Assembly: GCA_002408485.1 (NCBI GenBank)
Contig: DHSP01000040.1
Location: 2,728 to 33,330 of the forward strand
Source of the DNA: Proteiniphilum sp. UBA5283
Lineage (GTDB): Bacteria > Bacteroidota > Bacteroidia > Bacteroidales > Dysgonomonadaceae
Length of the DNA: 30,603 bases
Direction of reading: 5' to 3'
Part shown: one piece after another, positions 1-8,034 of the stretch
How the letters are laid out: every line of letters begins with the position of its first letter
Numbering within the stretch: the first letter of the stretch is position 1
Notes under the pieces: generated by a model
What the model was told of the DNA's origin: nothing
Seen by the model: only the letters and a program-made list of their open reading frames with translations
Databases searched by the model: none
Program-made: the position numbers and the translations under genes

Positions 1-3000
1 GAGGGGGGGAGTCTGTTCATCCTGATCTTCTCTTTGCATCTGGTTCATCGTTGCCGGGAAAGTATCGTCAATGGTTACGTCAGCACCAAAATGCGATGTT
101 CCTTTCTTGAAGAACACGGTAAACCTGCTGCCCTTATTCTCTTCGCTTTCCACTTCTATCCTGGCACGATGCTTCTCGGCCATTTCTTTCACAATGGATA
201 ATCCGATGCCGGTACTTGGCTTACTTGGATCTTCGTTAAAAGACTCAAAACGCCGAAACAACCTCCCCATTCTTTCTTTATTGATGCCGATACCGGTATC
301 CCTCACCTGCAAGGCAACTTCATCGTTAACATGGAACAATGTTACATGGATCAATTTTCCCGGAGGTGTATACTTGAACGCATTGGAAAGAAGATTCACC
401 ACAATTTTTTCTAGCGCTTCGGCATCTACCCATATCAACTGGTCGCCCACCCTGTTTTCAAAACGATAGTCTATTTTTTTCAGGTTTGCATTGTTTGTAT
501 AATTCTCATACAGGTTTTCCACAAATGGCCCTATTGCAATCTTACTGACAGTGAGCGGGGTTTGTTCCATCTTCTGAAAATCAAGGATTTGATTTACCAT
601 GTTTAACAGCCGTTTCGTATTTTTGGAAACAAGCAAGAGCTGTTTTTGAACTGCCTCGGGAGTGGATTTACTCTGTATCAGGTTTTCAATTGGAGAGACA
701 ATCATGGTTAGCGGTGTGCGTATCTCGTGCGATATATTGGTGAAAAAACGAGTCTTGATCTCCGACTCCTGCTTTTCCCATACGATCTTGTTTCGCATCC
801 TGTAAAAAGCGTACAATATCCTGAAGATAATATACAAGACCAATATCGTCAACACCGCATAAATGAGATATGCCCACCCCGTGGCCCAGAAAGGAGGAAG
901 CACCTCAATGGCCAGTGTCCGTTCGTTGTTGATCCATACACCATCGCTGTTGGTCGATTTTACCCGAAAAAGGTATTTTCCCCGCGACAGATTGGTATAG
1001 TTGGCAATGCGCTGATTGCCGGAATAGATCCACTCCTTATCGAATCCGTCAAGTTTATAGGCATACAGAATATTTTCCGGATCTGTATAGTCAAGGGCGG
1101 CAAACTCAATGCTGAGGAAGTTCTGATTATGCCTTAACTGCAGACGGTCAATCAAGTCGATGCTTTTATACAACGGCCCTTCGGCGGAGATGGGCAGGAT
1201 GCGGTTGAACAGTCTGAACTGCACCAGTGCAAGATAGGGATTAAAGGTATTGTTCTTCACATTTTCGGGATCAAACATAAACATTCCATGCGAATAGCCG
1301 AATAACATTCTCCCGTCGCTCAGGCAACAACTCGAATTTTCAGAGAAATTGTGCCTTTTCATCATGCGTTTTATTTCGCTGAAGTTTTCAAAGGTCTGCT
1401 TCTCCCGGCTGAACTTGGTGAGTCCCCCTTCACTGCCTATCCACAGGTCCCCCCTTTTATCTTCATCGATAGACAGAATGATGTTTGAGGGCAGCCCCTC
1501 GGATGAGCTGTATGTCTCAAACGACAGCGGGAAGCCATTTTGATCTGTTTCCTTTATCTTGCTGATACCTCCACCGAATGTACCGATATATGTCTCTCCG
1601 GATTCTGTGGTACAGATATCGATGATATCGTTTGCGCCAATAGAATGTTCATCGGTGTTATTCCTTGTGTAAATCTTAAAAGCGATCTCTTGCGGGGAGT
1701 TGAAATCGGCATCAAACATCATAAAACCGAGGGTGGTCCCCACGCAGATATTCCCTGATCTGTCGCCTGCGATAATCCTCACCCGGTCACCCATGACGAA
1801 AGGATAGTTTCCAAGATCATTGTAGTAATGGAGAACTTTTCGATCATCCCCTTCACGAAGTATCAGGTTCAGTCCTCCACCGTAGGTCCCAATCCATATA
1901 TTCCCGTTTTTATCTTCGAAAATTGAATAGACGTTGTCGTCGCTCAAAGAGTATTTATCATCGGCTCTATTTTTATAATGAAGTATATCAAAACTACTCC
2001 CGTTATCTTTCCTTGTCAGTTTGTAAACACCTTCTCCCTTAGTCCCGATCCATATGTTCCTGGCTTCATCTTCGGTGATGCTGTACGCTATTCCTTCCAA
2101 TGGTGTTCCACTTCCAATCTCTCCCCGATTATTCAGGATGCCTTTTTCTTTCATTTCCGCATCATATATATGCAAAATCCCGTCTTTTGTCGCTACCCAA
2201 ATATTGTGCTGCGAATCTTCGAATATGGGACGTACATCGTTGCTAATTGTGGAGTTGACATTGGCATGAAGAGGTATTGATTTAAATTTGGCATCATCGT
2301 AAAAAATCACCTTCTCCAATCCATTGGAACGTGTACACATCCACAAATTACCCTGTCTGTCTGAATAGGCAGAATGCATCATGTTGGAAAAAAGCCAATG
2401 TTGGGAGAAGGGTTCATTGTAAAAGGGTATTAACCGGTCATTCGATTTATCGTAGATCGAAAAGCCTCCTCCTCTTGGATGTACCCACAGACGATCGTTG
2501 TTATCTTCGAAAATAAAAAAGTTGGGAGGAAATACGCTCGACACCCTGCTTTCTATAAAGGGTGTAAAATGATTATATTGTCCGGTATAGGGATTGAATT
2601 TTGAGACACCCAACTGATCGGTTTCCAGCCATACGTTCTTTGAGCGATCAATATAACCGGTAATGATTTTGTTGAATTTCATGTCGGGAGATGTCTGTTT
2701 ATTATACAACTCCATACTGCCGTCGTGCATATTGTATATAACGAAGCCGCTCAGATTAGACAGGATAAGTATTTTTTCGGAGGAGATTTCACGTATGGAT
2801 ATAATATCGGAGAAAAGACCGGTGGAGAGTTGCGTAAAGGTACCTCCTTTCAGATCGTACTTCCAAATCACCCCTTTCTCGGAGCCGAACCAAATTGTAT
2901 CGTCCAGCTCCATGACGCAGAAAAAAGGGGCATTTTCCTTAAACCTGCCCGTGGATAAAGGATGAAAATAAAAAACAGACCCGGCACCATCAGCAGGCAG

Positions 3001-3609
3001 CATCGTCAATCCTCTGTGGGTTAGTATCCAGGAATTACGCTCTTTGTCTTCGTGAATAGCATGGACATGGTTATCGGTTAAATTACGGTTCGCAGTATGA
3101 TATACCTCCGCATTAAAAAGGGAGTCTTTAATGGAAATACATCCGTGCTTTTCTGATAAAAGCCATACGACACCACTCTCCATGGGAACAATCTGACTGG
3201 CTGAAAATGTGCTTCCCCTACGCGCCTCTATTGAGTTTGTTCCCAAGAAAGTGGCATTTTCAACATTAAATCGAAAAGCCTGATTATCGTAGGAAAGGAT
3301 CCAGATATTGTGATATTTATCCTCATACAGGTTATCGATCCTGCTGCTTTTGGATTCAACCATATTGCTGAATGGCAGGTGATAAGTAGTAAATGTGTAA
3401 CCATCGAATTTACTCAAACCATCCCACGTGCTAAACCACATAAACCCCTTTTTGTCTTGCAGGATATCGGTGACAGTGTGTTGTGGAAGGCCGTTTTCAG
3501 CTCCATAATGTACGAAGTAAGCTTCGGGTTGAGACATAAGCGCACCCACACTAACAAAAAGTGTAAAAAGTGTCAGAATCAATATTTTGAATTTTGTTTT
3601 CAATGACAA
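1..3609 (-). CDS. Hybrid two-component system sensor/regulator (HTCS), 3' end missing
   Basis: The minus strand is open without a stop from 3609 to the left edge (1203 codons). An N-terminal hydrophobic signal follows the start, then a long periplasmic region of repeated motifs such as NIWIGTYGGGLN and NLWMCTRS, typical of two seven-bladed Reg_prop propellers. A Y_Y_Y-type domain, one transmembrane segment (about residues 910-935) and a kinase core follow. The H box is NISHEIRTPL with His961; the N box is NLLSNAFKYTPPG; the G boxes are DTGIGI and GIGLSI. HTCS proteins normally end with a receiver and an AraC-type HTH domain; these would lie beyond position 1. No ATG precedes the signal peptide, so TTG at 3609 (or 3603) is the likely start; the first in-frame ATG, at 3537, would remove the signal. 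Family knowledge: HTCS proteins sense an imported oligosaccharide in the periplasm and activate the neighbouring PUL. Pectin fragments as ligand are inferred from context. Confidence 0.93.
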   Translation of the reverse strand, partial: MSLKTKFKILILTLFTLFVSVGALMSQPEAYFVHYGAENGLPQHTVTDILQDKKGFMWFSTWDGLSKFDGYTFTTYHLPFSNMVESKSSRIDNLYEDKYHNIWILSYDNQAFRFNVENATFLGTNSIEARRGSTFSASQIVPMESGVVWLLSEKHGCISIKDSLFNAEVYHTANRNLTDNHVHAIHEDKERNSWILTHRGLTMLPADGAGSVFYFHPLSTGRFKENAPFFCVMELDDTIWFGSEKGVIWKYDLKGGTFTQLSTGLFSDIISIREISSEKILILSNLSGFVIYNMHDGSMELYNKQTSPDMKFNKIITGYIDRSKNVWLETDQLGVSKFNPYTGQYNHFTPFIESRVSSVFPPNFFIFEDNNDRLWVHPRGGGFSIYDKSNDRLIPFYNEPFSQHWLFSNMMHSAYSDRQGNLWMCTRSNGLEKVIFYDDAKFKSIPLHANVNSTISNDVRPIFEDSQHNIWVATKDGILHIYDAEMKEKGILNNRGEIGSGTPLEGIAYSITEDEARNIWIGTKGEGVYKLTRKDNGSSFDILHYKNRADDKYSLSDDNVYSIFEDKNGNIWIGTYGGGLNLILREGDDRKVLHYYNDLGNYPFVMGDRVRIIAGDRSGNICVGTTLGFMMFDADFNSPQEIAFKIYTRNNTDEHSIGANDIIDICTTESGETYIGTFGGGISKIKETDQNGFPLSFETYSSSEGLPSNIILSIDEDKRGDLWIGSEGGLTKFSREKQTFENFSEIKRMMKRHNFSENSSCCLSDGRMLFGYSHGMFMFDPENVKNNTFNPYLALVQFRLFNRILPISAEGPLYKSIDLIDRLQLRHNQNFLSIEFAALDYTDPENILYAYKLDGFDKEWIYSGNQRIANYTNLSRGKYLFRVKSTNSDGVWINNERTLAIEVLPPFWATGWAYLIYAVLTILVLYIIFRILYAFYRMRNKIVWEKQESEIKTRFFTNISHEIRTPLTMIVSPIENLIQSKSTPEAVQKQLLLVSKNTKRLLNMVNQILDFQKMEQTPLTVSKIAIGPFVENLYENYTNNANLKKIDYRFENRVGDQLIWVDAEALEKIVVNLLSNAFKYTPPGKLIHVTLFHVNDEVALQVRDTGIGINKERMGRLFRRFESFNEDPSKPSTGIGLSIVKEMAEKHRARIEVESEENKGSRFTVFFKKGTSHFGADVTIDDTFPATMNQMQREDQDEQTPPL

Positions 3610-3713
3610 AACAGATTTTTCAACAAAAAAAGACGACTGCTCGAGATAAGCATAAGTATGAAATCGTTATTTTGGGTTAAAAACAGATTTATACTTCACG
3701 GATTCATTAATCG

Positions 3714-3721
3714 CAAATATA
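3714..3721 (-). promoter_or_regulatory. Candidate -7 box for the HTCS gene
   Basis: Read on the minus strand this is TATATTTG, an exact match to the Bacteroides -7 form TAnnTTTG, about 100 nt ahead of the proposed TTG start at 3609. No convincing -33 TTG was found at the usual distance. The intergenic stretch 3610-3932 is A+T-rich and holds this box on one strand and the unit 1 promoter on the other, with nothing else recognised. Confidence 0.4.
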
Positions 3722-3763
3722 CATTTTTTTATACTCCCCTCATTATATTTCTTCACATAAAAA

Positions 3764-3826
3764 CAATATGACACCCTTTAAAAACCAATTTGCCGCCTCT
3801 GCTTTGAATAAAATAAATTAGATTTG
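3764..3826 (+). promoter_or_regulatory. Unit 1 promoter with conserved PUL operator element (copy 1)
   Basis: Bases 3764-3792 hold the element, with core CACCCTTTAAAAACCAAT. It is followed by TAGATTTG at 3819-3826, a match to the TAnnTTTG -7 box. The CC of CCAATTT (3785) and the TA of the box (3819) are 34 nt apart, exactly as in the copies at 11211 and 27457. This gives a leader of about 100 nt before the GH95 gene. There is no good -33 TTTG at 19-20 nt from the -7 box, as expected for an activator-dependent promoter. Binding by the HTCS next door is an inference. Confidence 0.7.
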
Positions 3827-3932
3827 TATGCGAGTCAAAAGCAATATTACAATTGGCTGCCTATTGCTCTTAATACACAAATTTTAAACCTAATAACTCC
3901 CTTTTCACAAAAGGCCCCTTTATACAGGAAAT

Positions 3933-6422
3933 ATGACAAACATGAAAAATAAGTTCAATTTTTACATTTTATCTTTAATAGCATTGATTCACGTTGGAAG
4001 CTGTGAAACAAAATCAGATTCTCACTTAATGAAACTTTGGTATGATGAACCGGCTGAATATTGGGAAGAAGCCCTTCCAATAGGCAACGGAAGATTAGGT
4101 GCTATGATTTATGGAACCGTACATTCTGAGCAGCTACAACTGAACGAAGAAACAATTTGGGGCGGGGAGCCAGGGAACAACATTCCCGAGGGATTTAGTG
4201 AAGTCCTGCCGGAAATAAGAAAGCTTATTTCAGAAGGTAAATCCCGGGAAGCTCAGGAATTGGCAATGACACGCATACCCAGACATGCACCGAAAGAGAT
4301 GAATTATGGCATGCCTTATCAAACATTGGGAAATATGTTGATCGATTTTCCTGATCAAAACGACTATTCCGAATATTATCGGGATCTTGATATTAAAAAT
4401 GCCATTGCCACCGTCAGATACAAAATAGGTGATACAACATACAAACGTGAGTACTTTACTTCAGCCGTCGATCAGGTTATTGCAATTCATCTCAGTGCAG
4501 ACAAAAAAAAGAGTATAAACTTTACACTCAGGGTGAATACTCCTCAGTTTGACAACGGTATACGAACAGAGAACAATACCCTTATTCTCAAAGGCAAAAG
4601 CGGGAATGCGGACAACAAAGAAGGTAAGATTGAGTTTACTGCGAGATTTCAGCCTAAAATTGTGGGAGGTAAAATTGAGCAAACAGACTCCTCTCTTCAT
4701 ATCAGAGATGCAAACTCGGCGGTTATCTATGTGGTAATTGCCACTAACTTCAAAAATTACAATGATATCAGTGGCGATGCCGAAGAACTCAGCAAGCAGT
4801 ATTTAAACAACATTGCGTCAAAATCATACAAAGCAATCAGGAAAGATCACATCGCACATTATCGTTCCTATTTCGACCGGGTTGAACTCGATTTGGGGGT
4901 AACAGACGTCGCTAAAAAGACAACCGATGAACGTATCATTGATTTCAAATCGGGAAATGATCCCCAACTTGTATCTCTTTACTTCCAATTCGGCAGATAT
5001 CTATTGATATCCTCGTCTCAGCCTGGAAATCAACCTGCTAATCTTCAGGGAATATGGAATGATAAACTTTCACCCCCCTGGGATAGCAAATATACAATCA
5101 ACATTAACACGGAGATGAATTACTGGCCTTCTGAAATAGCCAATTTAGCTGAATTAAATGAACCTCTGTTTTCCATGATAAAAGACTTATCAGAAACAGG
5201 CAAGGAAAGCGCCAGGAAAATGTACAAGGCCCGGGGATGGGTGGTCCACCACAACACGGATTTATGGAGAATAACCGGACCGGTAGATGGGGCCTATTAT
5301 GGTTTATGGCCGATGGGAGGAGCCTGGTTAAGCCAGCATTTATGGCAGCATTATCTCTTTTCGGGAGACAAAGTATTCCTCGAGAACATTTACCCCATTC
5401 TCAGAGATGCAGCCACTTTTTATGTAGATGTGTTGCAAAGCGAACCGGAAAACAACTGGTTGGTGGTTAGTCCCTCCATGTCACCTGAAAACACACACTC
5501 CAGTGGTGTGACGATGACCGCCGGCACCACCATGGATAATCAACTTGTATTCGATGTTTTTTCCAATCTTATAGAAGCTTCTGAACTCCTTGGACGTGAT
5601 CCTCTGTTTGCAGATACGGTCCGAAGTAAAAGAGACAGACTACCACCCATGCAGATCGGGAAACACACGCAATTACAGGAATGGCTGCAGGATTGGGATC
5701 GTATAGAAGACCGACACCGGCATGTTTCTCATCTATATGGATTATACCCCTCGAATCAGATTTCGCCTTATCACTCTCCTTCGTTGTTCCAGGCAGCAAG
5801 GAACTCTCTGGAATACAGGGGAGATGAATCTACCGGATGGTCCATGGGATGGAAAGTAAATTTATGGGCCCGGCTCTTGGATGGCAACAGGGCATACAAA
5901 CTCATTGAAGACCAGCTAACGCCTGCTCCGCAAGAAAAATCGGGACAAAATGGCGGCACATATCCCAATTTATTTGATGCACATCCTCCTTTCCAGATTG
6001 ATGGAAATTTTGGCTGTACAGCAGGCATCGCAGAAATGCTACTGCAAAGCCACGATGGGGCTATACATCTGTTGCCAGCCTTGCCGGATAAATGGGCATC
6101 CGGAAAAGTGAAGGGCTTACGTGCAAGAGGCGGCTTTACAATAGACATTGAATGGAAAGAAGCGATGGTGAAAGAGCTGACCATTCATTCCCTTCTTGGC
6201 GGAAACTGCAGGTTAAGAACTCCCAACAAATTAAAAGGAGATATAAAGCTCAGACCCACAGACAGCGGATCCGAAAATATCAATCCATTTAACAAGACGG
6301 CAGCGATAAAAAGTCCGCTTATTCATGAGGGGGCAAATATTGTCAACTGCGAATTGCAGGAAACCCTGCTTTATGATTTTCCGACGGATGCGAATAAAGT
6401 CTATTATTTCTCCGCTGAATAA
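3933..6422 (+). CDS. GH95 family glycoside hydrolase (alpha-L-fucosidase / alpha-L-galactosidase type), lipoprotein
   Basis: The 829-residue product starts with a lipoprotein signal ending in HVGSC (Cys24 if the ATG at 3933 is used; an ATG at 3942 also fits), so it is probably membrane-anchored. The mature N-terminus LWYDEPAEYWEEALPIGNGR is the standard GH95 opening. The central barrel carries ININTEMNYWPSE (Asn390, Asn392), SPSMSPEN (Glu519, candidate acid) and FQIDGNFG (Asp690). These correspond to the catalytic Asn/Glu/Asp set of GH95 enzymes such as bifidobacterial AfcA. Length and order are full-size for the family. Family knowledge: GH95 removes alpha-1,2-linked L-fucose or L-galactose from glycans, including plant cell-wall side chains. 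In this locus the target is probably a decorated pectin or co-extracted hemicellulose. It is first in unit 1, 27 nt ahead of the PL1 gene. Confidence 0.93.
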   Translation: MTNMKNKFNFYILSLIALIHVGSCETKSDSHLMKLWYDEPAEYWEEALPIGNGRLGAMIYGTVHSEQLQLNEETIWGGEPGNNIPEGFSEVLPEIRKLISEGKSREAQELAMTRIPRHAPKEMNYGMPYQTLGNMLIDFPDQNDYSEYYRDLDIKNAIATVRYKIGDTTYKREYFTSAVDQVIAIHLSADKKKSINFTLRVNTPQFDNGIRTENNTLILKGKSGNADNKEGKIEFTARFQPKIVGGKIEQTDSSLHIRDANSAVIYVVIATNFKNYNDISGDAEELSKQYLNNIASKSYKAIRKDHIAHYRSYFDRVELDLGVTDVAKKTTDERIIDFKSGNDPQLVSLYFQFGRYLLISSSQPGNQPANLQGIWNDKLSPPWDSKYTININTEMNYWPSEIANLAELNEPLFSMIKDLSETGKESARKMYKARGWVVHHNTDLWRITGPVDGAYYGLWPMGGAWLSQHLWQHYLFSGDKVFLENIYPILRDAATFYVDVLQSEPENNWLVVSPSMSPENTHSSGVTMTAGTTMDNQLVFDVFSNLIEASELLGRDPLFADTVRSKRDRLPPMQIGKHTQLQEWLQDWDRIEDRHRHVSHLYGLYPSNQISPYHSPSLFQAARNSLEYRGDESTGWSMGWKVNLWARLLDGNRAYKLIEDQLTPAPQEKSGQNGGTYPNLFDAHPPFQIDGNFGCTAGIAEMLLQSHDGAIHLLPALPDKWASGKVKGLRARGGFTIDIEWKEAMVKELTIHSLLGGNCRLRTPNKLKGDIKLRPTDSGSENINPFNKTAAIKSPLIHEGANIVNCELQETLLYDFPTDANKVYYFSAE

Positions 6423-6449
6423 TCTACCATCCTATATTGTCAGACACTT

Positions 6450-8000
6450 ATGCATAAAGTAAAATTAATCGGATTCCTAGCGTTGTTTATGTTCCATCAT
6501 GTGATGGCGGAGCATAATGGCAATCCGTCCCCAACAGATAAACCTGTCGCTTTTCCCGGTGCGGAAGGTTTTGGGCGTTACACAACAGGAGGCAGAGGAG
6601 GGAAAGTTTACTATGTGAGTACGCTCGAAGATGGAATTGAGAAAGGGACTTTACGTTATGCAATCTCTCAGGAAGGTCCAAGAACAATTGTCTTTAACAT
6701 CTCCGGGACAATTTTTCTTGAGAGCAACCTTAAAATTATTCATGGCGACCTGACGATAGCCGGCCAAACAGCGCCGGGAAAAGGGGTTTGTATAGCCGGT
6801 TATCCCGTTACACTGCATGCAGACAATATCATCATACGTTATCTGCGTTTTCGTGTGGGGGACATGGGAAAAGGTGAGCCGGACGGACTGGCTGGAAGCA
6901 GGAATAAAAATGTGATCATCGATCACTGCTCGGTGAGTTGGTCGGTCGATGAAACCTGCTCAATTTATGGAGGTGAAGACCTTACCGTGCAATGGTGTAT
7001 GATCACCGAAAGTCTCCGCACAGCCGGGCACAGCAAAGGGAAACATGGATACGGCGCTATTTGGGGAGGAACACGTGCTTCTTTCCATCATAACCTACTG
7101 GCTCACCACGAAAGCAGGGTGCCACGTCTGGGGCCGCATGTTTCCACACAAGAGAATGAGCATGTAGATATGAGGAATAATGTTTTCTATAATTGGGCAG
7201 GTGCTGGCTGTTATGGTGGCGAGGGAATGAACGTAAACATCGTGAATAATTTTTATAAACCCGGGCCGGCAACTCCTGAAAACAATAAAATAAGATACCG
7301 CATTGCTGCAATCGGAGTGCGTACAACTGAATACTGTACCGGAAAGGACGGCAAACCAAATGCATGGAAGCCAATGGAACACGTCTGGGGGAGATTTTAT
7401 GTTCATGGAAACGTTGTGGACAGAAATGATGAAGTCACAAAAGACAACTGGAAAAAGGGCATTTATGAACAAATTGACAAAACCGGCAATGACAACACTT
7501 TTACAGAACAGGTAAAAAGGGAGATGCGCTTATCAGCACCTTTGGAAACCGATGTTGTTACAACTCATACCGCCCAAAAGGCATATGAACTGGTGCTTGC
7601 ATATGCAGGCTGTTCCAGGATCCGGGATGACATAGACATTCGCATCGTTCATGAAGTAAAAAATGGAACAGCCTCCTATTTCGGAAGTCGATCTTCAGAT
7701 GCATCGAAATTTCCGGGACTCATAGACTCGCAGGAAGATGTGAAACCTGATGGTGCCGAGAGTGCATGGCCTGATTTAAGATATGAAAATGCAGCGGTTC
7801 CTTTAATAATAGATACAGATGGAGACGGAATGCCCGACAAGTGGGAAATAGAGAACAATCTTAACCCTTATAATGAATATGACGGGAATCAAACAACCTT
7901 ATGCAAAGATGGATATACCAATCTAGAGAAATATATAAATAGCCTGGTTAAAGAAAATACGCTTAATCAGGAATTGGAGCCACGTAACAGGGTAATTTAA
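6450..8000 (+). CDS. Pectate lyase, polysaccharide lyase family 1 (PL1), with C-terminal calcium-binding repeat
   Basis: The 516-residue product has a secretory signal (MHKVKLIGFLALFMFHHVMA) with no lipobox. The PL1 parallel beta-helix starts at about residue 33 with VAFPGAEGFGRYTTGGRGGK. The family motifs NVIIDHCSVSWSVDE, a TESLRTAGHSKGKHGYG stretch and HHNLLAHHESRVPR are all present; Arg223 and Arg226 lie in the region of the catalytic arginine. Near the C-terminus DTDGDGMPDKWEIENNLNP resembles a thrombospondin-type-3/dockerin-like calcium loop common in Bacteroidota PL1 proteins. Family knowledge: cleaves de-esterified homogalacturonan by calcium-dependent beta-elimination, leaving 4,5-unsaturated ends. 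It lies between the GH95 and the fusion esterase, 34 nt before the latter. It is a paralogue of the PL1 domain encoded by 27817-30216. Subfamily and endo/exo mode cannot be settled by eye. Confidence 0.93.
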   Translation: MHKVKLIGFLALFMFHHVMAEHNGNPSPTDKPVAFPGAEGFGRYTTGGRGGKVYYVSTLEDGIEKGTLRYAISQEGPRTIVFNISGTIFLESNLKIIHGDLTIAGQTAPGKGVCIAGYPVTLHADNIIIRYLRFRVGDMGKGEPDGLAGSRNKNVIIDHCSVSWSVDETCSIYGGEDLTVQWCMITESLRTAGHSKGKHGYGAIWGGTRASFHHNLLAHHESRVPRLGPHVSTQENEHVDMRNNVFYNWAGAGCYGGEGMNVNIVNNFYKPGPATPENNKIRYRIAAIGVRTTEYCTGKDGKPNAWKPMEHVWGRFYVHGNVVDRNDEVTKDNWKKGIYEQIDKTGNDNTFTEQVKREMRLSAPLETDVVTTHTAQKAYELVLAYAGCSRIRDDIDIRIVHEVKNGTASYFGSRSSDASKFPGLIDSQEDVKPDGAESAWPDLRYENAAVPLIIDTDGDGMPDKWEIENNLNPYNEYDGNQTTLCKDGYTNLEKYINSLVKENTLNQELEPRNRVI

Positions 8001-8034
8001 AAAAGATCAGAACCTCATTTATCAACTGATTGAC

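Noticed and set aside
71..3606. Many short plus-strand frames in the left 3.6 kb
   Set aside because: They are all opposite the continuous HTCS frame, which carries kinase boxes and propeller repeats.
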